In this document: positions 45,541 through 54,073 of the stretch, piece by piece | Layout of the letters: each line of letters opens with the position of its first letter | Position numbering within the stretch: the first letter of the stretch is position 1 | Notes under the pieces: model-generated | Told to the model about the DNA's origin: nothing | The model's input: only the letters and a program-made list of their open reading frames with translations | Databases searched by the model: none | Source: Enterococcus_G camelliae | GTDB taxonomy: Bacteria > Bacillota > Bacilli > Lactobacillales > Enterococcaceae | Length of the DNA: 64,000 nt | Direction of reading: 5' to 3' | NCBI RefSeq assembly: GCF_042685105.1 | Contig: NZ_JBHUMO010000039.1 | Span: 1 to 64,000 of the forward strand | Position numbers and translations under genes: made by a program

Positions 45541-46152
45541 TTAATCATCCCCTTTTGGAAGTGATCCAGTTCCACCCTCTATTACGCCATCTTTTTTAAA
45601 AACAGATAATATTGTTCCAAAAAAGCATTTACCATCCATTACTAAACTTATATTTTGAGTGTATTTTCCATCAAACTGAGCTTTTTTATCTATTTCTAAC
45701 TCATCACGTCCATTAATTTGAGCTAATCCCGTTAATCCTGGACGTATGTCATTCGCCCCATATTTATCACGTTCTTCAATTAAATCATACTGATTCCACA
45801 ATGCAGGTCGAGGCCCGATTACAGCCATATCTCCCTTGAGAATATTGAATAACTGAGGTAGTTCATCTAAACTTGTCTTTCTTAAAAACTTTCCTGTCTT
45901 TGTAATAAATGCATCTGGATTTGTTAACAAGTGTGTTGGCATTTCTTTTGGTGTATCAGTTCTCATCGTTCTAAATTTATAGATATTGAATATTTTTTTA
46001 TTTTTCCCCACTCGTTTTTGCTTAAAAATAATAGGTCCTTTGGAGTCTAGTTTTATAATCAATGCAACAAGTATGAGTATAGGGGAAAGAACTATTATAC
46101 CTATAATTGACAAAATAAAATCCAAAAATCTTTTTAGATAGTTATTATACAT
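45541..46152 (-). CDS. Initiating sugar-1-phosphate transferase
   Basis: A 203-residue membrane protein of the bacterial sugar transferase (PHPT) family. One hydrophobic hairpin (FILSIIGIIVLSPILILVA) precedes the conserved GPIIFKQKRVGKNK, FNIYKFRTMR, LRKTSLDELPQLFNIL and GPRPALWNQ. It links the first sugar phosphate to undecaprenyl phosphate. It is the short form, without the extra N-terminal membrane helices of WcaJ. It directly abuts the SDR gene. Confidence 0.92.
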   Translation of the reverse strand: MYNNYLKRFLDFILSIIGIIVLSPILILVALIIKLDSKGPIIFKQKRVGKNKKIFNIYKFRTMRTDTPKEMPTHLLTNPDAFITKTGKFLRKTSLDELPQLFNILKGDMAVIGPRPALWNQYDLIEERDKYGANDIRPGLTGLAQINGRDELEIDKKAQFDGKYTQNISLVMDGKCFFGTILSVFKKDGVIEGGTGSLPKGDD

Positions 46153-46163
46153 TTCTTTCCTCC

Positions 46164-47981
46164 CTATTTACTTGAATTTTTCGCAAAATTCACAACTTCT
46201 TTAGCCAATGTCTGATCATCATTTTCTAGTAATGCATTCGCAAATACCATAACTTTTTCGAGTGTGAAGCCCTTGATGTTTCCTACAAATATCTTATCAA
46301 ATACTTTCTCTTCATTTCGCTCTTTGTCTAATAGCAATTCTTCGTAAAGTTTTTCACCTGGACGTATTCCCGTTTCAATAATTTCTATGTCATCTTCTGA
46401 GTAGCCACTCAATCGTATCATGTTTTTAGCTAAATCGACTATTTTCACTGGCGTACTCATATCAAGCACAAAAATTTCTCCGCCTTTAGCCAGAGCACCA
46501 GATTGAATAACTAAGCGACTTGCTTCAGGAATTGTCATGAAATACCTTGTCATACGAAAATCAGTAACTGTTACTGGACCACCCTTTTCGATTTGCTCCC
46601 GAAAAACTGGAATAACACTTCCACGAGATCCTAAGACATTTCCAAATCGTGTAGCAGAAAACTTGGTTTTTCCTTCTTCATTCAAACCTGTCACAATCAT
46701 TTCTGCAATTCGCTTGGTTGCTCCCATAACATTTGGCGGATTATTGGCTTTGTCTGTTGAAATCATAACAAAGTGCTCGACATCATACGCTTTGGCTGCC
46801 TCAGCAACATTTTTCGTTCCAAAAATATTATTCTTCACTGCTTCCCGGGGGTTATACTCCATCATTGGAACATGCTTATGCGCAGCTGCATGATATACAA
46901 TGGCGGGTCGATATTTATCCATGACTTCAAAAATTTTTTTTCGATCTTGAATATCTGCAATTATTGGAATAATATCCTTTTTTCGATCTGGATACTTATT
47001 CTTTAATTCGCGATCAATTAAATAGATTGAGTTTTCACCATGTCCCAATAGTAGTATTTTTTTGGGTTGAAATTGCATTACTTGCCGACAAATTTCTGAT
47101 CCAATCGAACCTCCAGCACCCGTCACAAGAATAACTTTATTGGTTATTTGCTCTTTAATAGAAGCAATATCAAGCTCTACTTCTTCTCTTCCTAATAAAT
47201 CAACTACATCAATTTTTTTCAATTTTGATATATTCACATGACCAATCGCTATTTCTTCTACCGATGGCATCGTGTTTACTTTCACTTTGTAAGGTTCAAT
47301 AATAGAGATGATTCGTTGCAATTCTTTTCTGGAAATGGACGGCATCGCAATCGTCACCATATCGATTTCATATTTTTTAATTATATCCGGTAATTCACAA
47401 GTTGTTCCTAGCACTTGAACATTAGATAGATACATATTTTTTTTATTAATATCATCATCAATTAATCCGACAATTTTTATGTCCCCCGCTGTTTTCGAAC
47501 CAGAAAAAGAATTGAGTAAAATTCTTCCTCCTTCTCCTGCCCCGATTAACAGTGTCCGTTTCACTTTCTGAGTTTGATTAAGTGAATGTTTTTCGTTGTG
47601 CTTCTCTACTAAATATCTCCATGTTAATCTGCTTGCAATAATTAAAAAAGTAGAAAAAATAAAGATAAATGTTACTAGCCGTTTACTAAAGATACCAAAA
47701 AACACATAGATAAAAATAAGATTGACCACATATGTACAAAATGTTGCCATAAAAATAGAGATTAACTCATGCAAATTTGTAAAGCGATTAATTCTAGTAA
47801 AAATACGAAATAGCCATCCAAAAAAAAGATAGCCTGTGATAAAAAATAAAGATAACATCCAATACCATCTGGAATTAATCGTTACATATGGACTTAGAAA
47901 AGAAATCGCACAAATACTGGCAAATACAATTAATATACTATCTACTAGCATCAACGTAGCAATCTTCCAACGTCGCGTCAT
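46164..47981 (-). CDS. UDP-sugar 4,6-dehydratase of the WbpM/CapD type
   Basis: A 605-residue membrane-anchored enzyme. Four hydrophobic segments occupy residues 8-130. A first Rossmann domain shows TLLIGAGEGGRIL, and the catalytic SDR domain begins ILVTGAGGSIGSEIC near 283. The active site reads STDKANNPPNVMGATKR: the usual Tyr is Met, as known for the large WbpM-like dehydratases. It should convert UDP-GlcNAc to a 4-keto-6-deoxy sugar that the SDR enzyme can reduce. The gene is less AT-rich than the genes downstream of it. Confidence 0.9.
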   Translation of the reverse strand: MTRRWKIATLMLVDSILIVFASICAISFLSPYVTINSRWYWMLSLFFITGYLFFGWLFRIFTRINRFTNLHELISIFMATFCTYVVNLIFIYVFFGIFSKRLVTFIFIFSTFLIIASRLTWRYLVEKHNEKHSLNQTQKVKRTLLIGAGEGGRILLNSFSGSKTAGDIKIVGLIDDDINKKNMYLSNVQVLGTTCELPDIIKKYEIDMVTIAMPSISRKELQRIISIIEPYKVKVNTMPSVEEIAIGHVNISKLKKIDVVDLLGREEVELDIASIKEQITNKVILVTGAGGSIGSEICRQVMQFQPKKILLLGHGENSIYLIDRELKNKYPDRKKDIIPIIADIQDRKKIFEVMDKYRPAIVYHAAAHKHVPMMEYNPREAVKNNIFGTKNVAEAAKAYDVEHFVMISTDKANNPPNVMGATKRIAEMIVTGLNEEGKTKFSATRFGNVLGSRGSVIPVFREQIEKGGPVTVTDFRMTRYFMTIPEASRLVIQSGALAKGGEIFVLDMSTPVKIVDLAKNMIRLSGYSEDDIEIIETGIRPGEKLYEELLLDKERNEEKVFDKIFVGNIKGFTLEKVMVFANALLENDDQTLAKEVVNFAKNSSK

Positions 47982-47995
47982 TCGAACACATCTCC

Positions 47996-48760
47996 CTAAA
48001 ACAACCCAAATTTTTTCTTTCTGATTTCCGTATATAATGTAACTTCTGTTGTATCCCCATTTAGTACATCTTTTGCAACTTGTTCCATTTGATTCACGTA
48101 GTCTCTTCCAAAATCCTTTTCAATGGCTTCGAAGGCTTCTTTCAAGTAAAAATTTCGTTTATGTACGCCGTGTGCATCACTGGCTACCATTTGGACGAGC
48201 CGATGCTCAACCATTTGTTTGGCGGTCTTCTGAATATTTTTTCCAAATACTCCGACATAACTAGGTGCAGTCAATTGCGTCAAGCATCCCATTTCTAAGA
48301 ACGGTATCAGCCGGTTGGGATCCTCTCGGAACTTGGCATTTCGTTCAGGGTGGACAATGATTGGTACATGTCCTCTGGCTCGTAAGTCAAAGAGGAGTTG
48401 CTCAGTATACGCTGGTACATCCATCGTTGGAAATTCAATTAACAAATAGGTGTTTGCCACATCGGCAAACAGAATCCGGTTTTGTTCAATTTCTTCTAGT
48501 AAATCGCCTGTGATACGGACTTCTTGCCCCTCAAATAGCGTAAGTGGCAAGTTTCGTTTGTCTAACTCAGCTTGCAAGTTTGTCACCTGGTGGATAACAA
48601 ATTCTTTGGGATTGACATACTTGCCGTTGTTATGATGAGGCGTACAAAGGATATGCGTGATGCCTTGACTGATGGCTTTTTCAGCCATCGCCAAGCTCGC
48701 ATCGATATCTTCAGCGCCATCATCAATGTCTGGTAGGATATGGCAATGCAAATCAAGCAT
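47996..48760 (-). CDS. cpsB: Tyrosine-protein phosphatase CpsB (PHP family)
   Basis: A 254-residue manganese-dependent phosphatase of the PHP fold. Metal ligands are visible in LDLHCHILPDIDDGA, CTPHHNNGKY, VHPERN and SDAHGV. It removes phosphate from the tyrosine cluster of CpsD and so tunes polymer export and length. The gene follows cpsD by 17 bases, the usual order being cpsC-cpsD-cpsB here. Confidence 0.93.
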   Translation of the reverse strand: MLDLHCHILPDIDDGAEDIDASLAMAEKAISQGITHILCTPHHNNGKYVNPKEFVIHQVTNLQAELDKRNLPLTLFEGQEVRITGDLLEEIEQNRILFADVANTYLLIEFPTMDVPAYTEQLLFDLRARGHVPIIVHPERNAKFREDPNRLIPFLEMGCLTQLTAPSYVGVFGKNIQKTAKQMVEHRLVQMVASDAHGVHKRNFYLKEAFEAIEKDFGRDYVNQMEQVAKDVLNGDTTEVTLYTEIRKKKFGLF

Positions 48761-48777
48761 TTTGCATTCCTCCTTTA

Positions 48778-49479
48778 TTAGTTGCCGTAGTAGTAATAGT
48801 AGCCTTGGTCTTTGTCTGTGCTTACACCGTTATAGATGACCCCTAAAATATTGGCGTGCACCATCTGTAACAACTCTTTAGCCTTCAATGCTTCATCTTT
48901 GCGACTAATATTTTCCCTTAAAATTAAGATTGTTCCATCTGCTTTGGATGCCATAATTTGGGCATCCGTAACTGCAACAATGGGAGGCATATCAAATATC
49001 ACCAAGTCATAGGCACTTTTCAACTCTTCGATTACTTGCAACATGCGTGGTGAGCCAAGTAATTCAGAAGGATTAGGTGGTTTTGGGCCACTTGTTAATA
49101 CAAATAAATTGGGCACCGTCGTACGTTGAATGACATTTTCCCCTGTGGCAGATGTGCTTAATACATTGCTGAGTCCACTTGCATTTGCTAAACCAAACGT
49201 TTTATGAACCGTTGCTTTACGCATGTCGGCATCCACTAAGAGTACTCGTTGACCGGCTTGCGCAAAAACAGCTGCCAGATTGGCTGCACTGGTTGACTTT
49301 CCTTCACTTGGTCCGGGAGATGTCACCACCAAAACTTTGATTTTTTGGTTACCGGCTGTTGCAAACTGGATGTTGGTACGAATCGTTCGGTATTGTTCTG
49401 AGATAGGCGAGGCAGGATTGGTCATGGTAATCAAATTAACTGCATGCGTCTGTCCATTCATTTTTGGTTTTTTTGCCAT
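48778..49479 (-). CDS. cpsD: Tyrosine-protein kinase CpsD
   Basis: A 233-residue BY-kinase. Walker A is SPGPSEGKST with K61, Walker A' is LLVDADMR (D82, D84), and Walker B lies in YDLVIFDMPP. The C-terminus ends in a tyrosine cluster QGYYYYYGN that is autophosphorylated. It is stimulated by the membrane protein CpsC encoded upstream and dephosphorylated by CpsB. Confidence 0.95.
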   Translation of the reverse strand: MAKKPKMNGQTHAVNLITMTNPASPISEQYRTIRTNIQFATAGNQKIKVLVVTSPGPSEGKSTSAANLAAVFAQAGQRVLLVDADMRKATVHKTFGLANASGLSNVLSTSATGENVIQRTTVPNLFVLTSGPKPPNPSELLGSPRMLQVIEELKSAYDLVIFDMPPIVAVTDAQIMASKADGTILILRENISRKDEALKAKELLQMVHANILGVIYNGVSTDKDQGYYYYYGN

Positions 49480-49495
49480 ATTCTTTGCTTCCTCC

Positions 49496-50284
49496 CTACA
49501 CGCGACTACGACGACGTGGTGTAGTTGTCGTTTCGTCTGGTTGTCCTTGTTGATTTTCTCGTTGCATTGCTTTGGTTGGCTTCAAATCTTTGGCCGTCAT
49601 TTCAGGTACAGATCCTAAGAGCGTAAATCCTAATGTATCGGTAATAAACTTTTGATCCTTTACTGTCCGATCCAATAATTCTAAGAGAAAAGCTAACCCT
49701 ACACCGACCATTAATCCTAAAACAAGCCCGATGGCAAGGTTTAGTTTGTTATTTGGTGAGACAGGACTTGTACTGGCTGTCGCTTTGGAGATGATGGTCA
49801 CTTTATCGACATTATTCAAAACATCTTTTAAGGTGTCTTGAAAGACTTCCGCGGCCGTATTGGCGATATGTTGGGCATCAACTGCTTTGTCACTTGTTGC
49901 CGCAATCGAAAACATTTGTGAGTTTTGCGATTGGGTTACTTCTAGATTGGCTTTGATAGCTGCAGCAGTCATATCCATATCATAGTTGGCTTTCAAGCGG
50001 TTGTGTACTTCTGTCGATAAGGCATCGCCTTCTTTGATAATATCTTTGTAGGTGTTCAACATTTGTAGGTTATAGTTCACATCATTTAGATTGCTATTGC
50101 TTGCGGCATTATCATTTTGTGGCAACGTCACAATCAATTGTGCACGCGAGCTGTAGCTAGGAGTAATAATGAAAAATGTTACCACCGCAGCTACGGCCAA
50201 TCCAGCGAACATGCTAATCAAAATGGTGCTGAAATGTTTCCGTAGCAAATCGAATATTTCTTTTAAACTAATTGTCTCTTCCAT
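49496..50284 (-). CDS. cpsC: Chain-length determinant/kinase activator CpsC (Wzz family)
   Basis: A 262-residue membrane protein with two transmembrane helices (about 20-38 and 180-200) around an extracellular coil. The proline-containing segment ASTSPVSPNNKLNLAIG before the second helix is characteristic. The cytoplasmic tail is Thr/Arg-rich. It activates CpsD and influences chain length. Confidence 0.93.
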   Translation of the reverse strand: MEETISLKEIFDLLRKHFSTILISMFAGLAVAAVVTFFIITPSYSSRAQLIVTLPQNDNAASNSNLNDVNYNLQMLNTYKDIIKEGDALSTEVHNRLKANYDMDMTAAAIKANLEVTQSQNSQMFSIAATSDKAVDAQHIANTAAEVFQDTLKDVLNNVDKVTIISKATASTSPVSPNNKLNLAIGLVLGLMVGVGLAFLLELLDRTVKDQKFITDTLGFTLLGSVPEMTAKDLKPTKAMQRENQQGQPDETTTTPRRRSRV

Positions 50285-50299
50285 CTCTTCTCCACTTTC

Positions 50300-51274
50300 C
50301 TATTTGTTTATCTCTAGTTCGGTTTTTAATTGGTCTTGTAAGGCTTTGAGATCTTCTTCGCTTACGCGTTGGTAAGAAACGCCATCTTGCATAAAGCCAG
50401 TTCCCTTTAATTGTTGAGTATCAATATTTTTAAACGCATCGCGGTAATCCAACGCAATTTGCTTCATTTGATCGAAGGTTAAATCCGTCAATACGTTGTC
50501 TTCCATTGCATCAAGTAATGCTTTGTATTGTGTGACACCGTCTAGAGAAAGCACTTTTTTGGCAATCGCGGTAACGACTTCTCGTTGGCGTCGTTGACGG
50601 CCATAGTCGCCTTCCGGATCATCGTATCTCATTCGTAAATAACCTAAAGCCTTCATCCCCTCAAGGTGAATTTTCCCAATGTCATAGGTGTAGGTTTTTC
50701 CGTCTTGTTCATAATCAAATTTCAACGTATTGTTCACATCCACGCCCCCAACAGCATCGACCAATTGTTGGATGCCTTCCATATTAATCACAATGTAGTG
50801 ATCAATCGGAATATCCAGTAAATTGGAGACCGTATCCATCGACATTCCGGCCCCGCCAAATGCATAGGCATGGTTGATTTTATCTTCGGTACCATGTCCA
50901 ACAATCGTTGCATAGGTATCGCGTTCCAAGCTGACCAAGGTGGTTTTTTTATCATTTGGATTCACCGTTGCCACCATCATTGAATCGGAACGTCCTTTGT
51001 AGGTTCGACCTAACGCACCTGTATCAACCCCTAGCATCAAGACACTAAATGGTTCTTTTTTACTTAAATCGACTTCTGCTTCTCGTCCGGCACTCGTTTT
51101 GGTGCGTTCCACTTTCGCATAGGTTGCATCTGCCGATTTCGCTACATCGTGGTAGAGTTTTGCAAAAACGATTCCTCCAGCAATAACTAAAATCAAAACA
51201 AGCGAAAAGACAATAATCAAAATCTTTTTCCAAATACTACTTTTTTGATATTTTTTCTTTCTTTTTTCAGCCAT
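50300..51274 (-). CDS. LCP-family (LytR-CpsA-Psr) glycopolymer ligase
   Basis: A 324-residue protein with a short basic cytoplasmic end, one transmembrane helix (about 15-37) and the extracellular LCP domain: FSVLMLGVDTGALGR, RSDSMMVATVNP, LVSLERDTYA, and a later RMRYDDPEGDYGRQRRQREV. Conserved Arg and Asp of the pyrophosphate site are present. It attaches the finished polysaccharide to peptidoglycan. It lies in the regulatory block of the operon, as in pneumococcal cps loci. Confidence 0.93.
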   Translation of the reverse strand: MAEKRKKKYQKSSIWKKILIIVFSLVLILVIAGGIVFAKLYHDVAKSADATYAKVERTKTSAGREAEVDLSKKEPFSVLMLGVDTGALGRTYKGRSDSMMVATVNPNDKKTTLVSLERDTYATIVGHGTEDKINHAYAFGGAGMSMDTVSNLLDIPIDHYIVINMEGIQQLVDAVGGVDVNNTLKFDYEQDGKTYTYDIGKIHLEGMKALGYLRMRYDDPEGDYGRQRRQREVVTAIAKKVLSLDGVTQYKALLDAMEDNVLTDLTFDQMKQIALDYRDAFKNIDTQQLKGTGFMQDGVSYQRVSEEDLKALQDQLKTELEINK

Positions 51275-51300
51275 GTCTCTTCCTCAACTTTCCAATTAAA

Positions 51301-52077
51301 CTATTGTGCAGGCATTCCAAAGCCCATTTGATCATTGATTGCATTTAAGGTTTGCACAAAAGTTTGACGAATGGTCTGGTTTTTGACCGCATCAATGGCA
51401 GTTACCAACGTCGTATATTCTTCTAAGGTGGCGGCATCGGTTACTGTTCCATTTTGGTACATCTTATCAATGGACGTTTGGATATTCTGTATCGTCGTTT
51501 GTTGATTGATTGCTTCGGTCAGGTACTGATTCGCAAGGGTTTGCCAAGCATCTGCTTTGATCAATGAAACTTGATCTTTCAAGTTACTAATGTCTAGTGC
51601 TTTGATGTTTTCATTTATGACTTCATCTCCACTAAACGTTGTCCAATTGAGTTCATTTTCAAAAAGCTGGTTAATCTTCGTTTGCAGCGTGAGCTTTTGT
51701 TTTGTTGTTTGTAGCTCGGAAGACAATCCTTCTTTTTCTTTATTTAATGCTTTCATTCCCTTAGGCAATTGTGAGTCACTTATACCAAATGATTCTGCCG
51801 AGGTTTGAATGCTCCCCAACGAATTAGTTAATGACTCCACCGTTTCTTTCGTTGTTGTTGCTGCTAAAATACCCGTTGAAGAATCTTGATAAAGAGCAGC
51901 TACCTTCCCTTTCAATTCTTGCAACTTTTTTTTTTGAGTGGTTACAGCTGTCTTCGCATAGGTCACTTGTTGAGCTGCTTGCTCTCTTTTCGTATGGAAA
52001 TAGCCTGCACCGCAAATGGCAACTGCACCCGCAGCAACCACAATGACACTTAAATTTTTCATAAACGATTTCGCCAT
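51301..52077 (-). CDS. Uncharacterised membrane-anchored coiled-coil protein, first gene of the operon
   Basis: About 258 residues. The ATG at 52077 follows AGGAGG at 12 bases; codons before it have no similarity and overlap the ribosome site. One hydrophobic segment (SVIVVAAGAVAICGAGYF) near the N-terminus looks like a signal anchor; the rest is predicted helical, Gln/Thr/Lys-rich and coiled-coil-like. No family is recognised. It is transcribed first in the polysaccharide operon, 26 bases before the LCP gene, so a role at the cell surface in export or anchoring is possible. Confidence 0.75.
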   Translation of the reverse strand: MAKSFMKNLSVIVVAAGAVAICGAGYFHTKREQAAQQVTYAKTAVTTQKKKLQELKGKVAALYQDSSTGILAATTTKETVESLTNSLGSIQTSAESFGISDSQLPKGMKALNKEKEGLSSELQTTKQKLTLQTKINQLFENELNWTTFSGDEVINENIKALDISNLKDQVSLIKADAWQTLANQYLTEAINQQTTIQNIQTSIDKMYQNGTVTDAATLEEYTTLVTAIDAVKNQTIRQTFVQTLNAINDQMGFGMPAQ

Positions 52078-52464
52078 TGAAACGGTTGTCCTCCTAAATT
52101 CACTTTTAGTTATCAATTTTTCTATTAATTTGCCTCATTCTTAAAATAAAAAACTTTGTTAATAGCTCAATGATACCGAACTGGTATAGGTTAGTCAAAG
52201 TTATTCTCATAAAAAACATAATAAAAACGGGAACAAATGGATAATTCAGCCAACATTTAAATTTCTGAATATTCAAACATTTGAATTTTCAATGTTTTTT
52301 ATAAGAATTTTTATCTTTCATTAAATTAAAAAAATAAAAAATAAAATAACAATCTATTCACATTGTTATTTTATTCAAAAATCGGAAAATGGGTAACTCA
52401 AAAAAATATTTTTCTGTCAAGACAGTACAATATTTTTGAGCGTATACAGCCACTGCATCAAACA
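52078..52464. other. Upstream region of the polysaccharide operon
   Basis: This AT-rich region holds the operon promoter (52170-52198) and an untranslated leader of roughly 85 bases. From 52200 to 52464 no gene or clear RNA structure is seen. Confidence 0.5.
52170..52198 (-). promoter_or_regulatory. Promoter of the polysaccharide operon with an inverted repeat in its spacer
   Basis: On the minus strand TTGACT (-35, 52193-52198), a 17-base spacer and TATCAT (-10, 52170-52175). The spacer contains ATACC-N5-GGTAT (52173-52187 on the plus strand), reaching the -10, as expected of a repressor or activator site. Confidence 0.65.
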
Positions 52465-52501
52465 GAAAAAAAGGTTAGTCCCATAATTGGACTACCCTTT
52501 C
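52465..52501 (-). terminator. Terminator of the 3D-domain gene
   Basis: AAAGGTTAGTCC and GGACTACCCTTT form a stem around CATAATT; on the minus strand seven T follow. Confidence 0.85.
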
Positions 52502-52510
52502 TAGTGTTAG

Positions 52511-53701
52511 TTATCCTAAAATAGTTACTTTGACATTGTGACGACGGCCCCATTGTCTGCATTGTTCGACAGTGTTGAAATGCACGTCAATGATGTTGCC
52601 TTTGATTGCCCCACCGGTATCTGCGGCAATGGCAATCCCATATCCTTCGACTTGCACCATTGTTCCCAATGGAATCACACTTGTATCAACGGCAATAGCC
52701 ATTGGATTTTGGCGTAAGTCTAAGCCACTGGCCGTAATGCTGTACCCTGTTTCAGCATACGAATACGCGGTTGATTCCATATAAAGCACACGGTTGGAAC
52801 TGCTATTTCCTGTCGAGTTATTTGTCGACGTTTCTGTTGAAGTGTTCGTGTTGCCAGTTGCTGAATTATTTGTATTGCTTGTGCTTGTTGAGGTGTTGGT
52901 GTTGCTTTGACTGCTGCTGGTTGTCGTTGCTTGATTGGATGTTGTCGAATCTTCAGTCGCTTGTTTTGCGGCAGCTTCCTTGGCAGCTGCTTCTGCTTTG
53001 GCTGCAGCAGCTTGTTCGGCTTTTTCTTTGGCGGCCCGTTCGGCTTCGGCTTTTTGGCGTGCTTCTTCCACAGCTTTATTGGTTGCGATTTTTTGTAGAA
53101 TTCCTTGCTTGTCTTTTAATTCTGTCTGAAGGGCTTGAACTTTGCTTTCCAGCGTAGCTGCCTGACTTTCCAAACTAGCTTGATTGCTTTCAAGTGCTTT
53201 TTGGGTATTTTCCGCTTGGGTCTTTAGTTCAGCTAACTGGTCTACGGCTTCATTTAAGCTATTCACGGTGGCTTTTTCTGAATTTTGCATCACAGAGATG
53301 GCATACACGCTCGTTACAAAATCTTGGAGGCTGTTGGCATTTAAGAGCATTTCCAGTTTGCTTTCTGTGGCATCGTTCATTTGCAATGCTCGCAGGCGTT
53401 TGGCCATCACCGCTTTGCGCTTTGCAATGGTCGCTTCTTTGGCGACAATGGCCTGATTGGTTTCTGCTAACTTTTGCTGGTTAGCCTCAATCTTCGCTTT
53501 TAATTGATCCACTTTTTGGTAGGTTTTATTCACATCCGTTAATGCGAGTTGGACCTCCGCACTAATGCTTTCACTTTCTCGGGTAACTTGTTGCTCCTGC
53601 TGATTTAATTCATCAAGCGATTCAGCTTGTGCTATTCCTGGTATGAAGGTACTGAATCCGATCACTGCGATTGCAGCGAGCGCAATTTGTTTTCCTTTCA
53701 C
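52511..53701 (-). CDS. Secreted PcsB-like coiled-coil protein with C-terminal 3D domain
   Basis: A 396-residue exported wall protein. The GTG at 53701 begins the signal peptide (KGKQIALAAIAVIGF, cleavage after AQA near residue 27) and has AAAGG upstream. A long coiled coil follows (about 30-225), then an Ala/Glu/Lys-rich segment, a Ser/Thr/Asn-rich linker, and a C-terminal 3D domain (about 305-396) with the Asp residues in AVDTSVIPLG, AADTGGAIKG and NIIDVHF. 3D domains occur in lytic transglycosylases of the RpfB/MltA group, so it probably cuts or remodels peptidoglycan. An exact WalR box lies upstream. Confidence 0.9.
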   Translation of the reverse strand: MKGKQIALAAIAVIGFSTFIPGIAQAESLDELNQQEQQVTRESESISAEVQLALTDVNKTYQKVDQLKAKIEANQQKLAETNQAIVAKEATIAKRKAVMAKRLRALQMNDATESKLEMLLNANSLQDFVTSVYAISVMQNSEKATVNSLNEAVDQLAELKTQAENTQKALESNQASLESQAATLESKVQALQTELKDKQGILQKIATNKAVEEARQKAEAERAAKEKAEQAAAAKAEAAAKEAAAKQATEDSTTSNQATTTSSSQSNTNTSTSTSNTNNSATGNTNTSTETSTNNSTGNSSSNRVLYMESTAYSYAETGYSITASGLDLRQNPMAIAVDTSVIPLGTMVQVEGYGIAIAADTGGAIKGNIIDVHFNTVEQCRQWGRRHNVKVTILG

Positions 53702-53810
53702 GCTAGCCCCACACCTTTCCACTTTTTCATTTTTCCCATTTTTCTAAGTAATCGATTGAAATCTCCTGATTCATTATACAAGAGTTGCGTAAGTGATTGA
53801 TTGCAGTTTC

Positions 53811-53826
53811 TTTACAGATTGTTACA
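53811..53826 (-). promoter_or_regulatory. WalR-like half-site pair with 4-base spacing
   Basis: The minus strand reads TGTAAC-AATC-TGTAAA, about 32 bases before the -10 TATAAT, a good activator position. The spacing is one base shorter than the WalR consensus. Confidence 0.4.
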
Positions 53827-53894
53827 AATTTTTGTTGTTTTGATGAGAAAAGAACCCAATTTGCTAAAAAACGTAACCTCACGCGATTTTCGTT

Positions 53895-53911
53895 GTAACA
53901 AAACCGTAACA
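53895..53911 (-). promoter_or_regulatory. WalR box
   Basis: The minus strand reads TGTTAC-GGTTT-TGTTAC, an exact match to the WalR consensus TGTWAH-N5-TGTWAH. It lies about 190 bases before the start of the secreted 3D-domain protein, the type of gene controlled by WalKR. Confidence 0.6.
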
Positions 53912-54033
53912 TTCAAAGTGGGATGAACGAAAAAAATTCAACCAAAATTGGGCCAGATTTGGTATGTTTAATAAGAAAAGTGGTCACTTTTCAGCGCAAA
54001 GTGGTGTCAAAGTTGTTTGACAACTCAAAATAC

Positions 54034-54072
54034 GAAAAAATCTCCCTGCTGAACTAGCTAGGGAGTTTTTTT
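54034..54072 (-). terminator. Terminator of the AI-2E family gene
   Basis: CTCCCT and AGGGAG (extended by partial pairing around AGCTAG) form a stem; on the minus strand the 5' flank is A-rich and the stem is preceded by seven bases of A/T pairing, giving a bidirectional form. Confidence 0.7.
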
Positions 54073-54073
54073 G

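Larger units (their letters stand above)
53702..54033. other. Upstream region of the 3D-domain gene
   Basis: It contains a -10 TATAAT on the minus strand (53773-53778) and two WalR-like boxes (53811-53826, 53895-53911). No gene is supported here; the small open frame on the minus strand to 53912 has no ribosome site. Confidence 0.5.

Noticed and set aside
53727..53912. A 61-codon minus-strand frame upstream of the 3D-domain gene
   Set aside because: It overlaps the promoter and WalR boxes and has no ribosome site.
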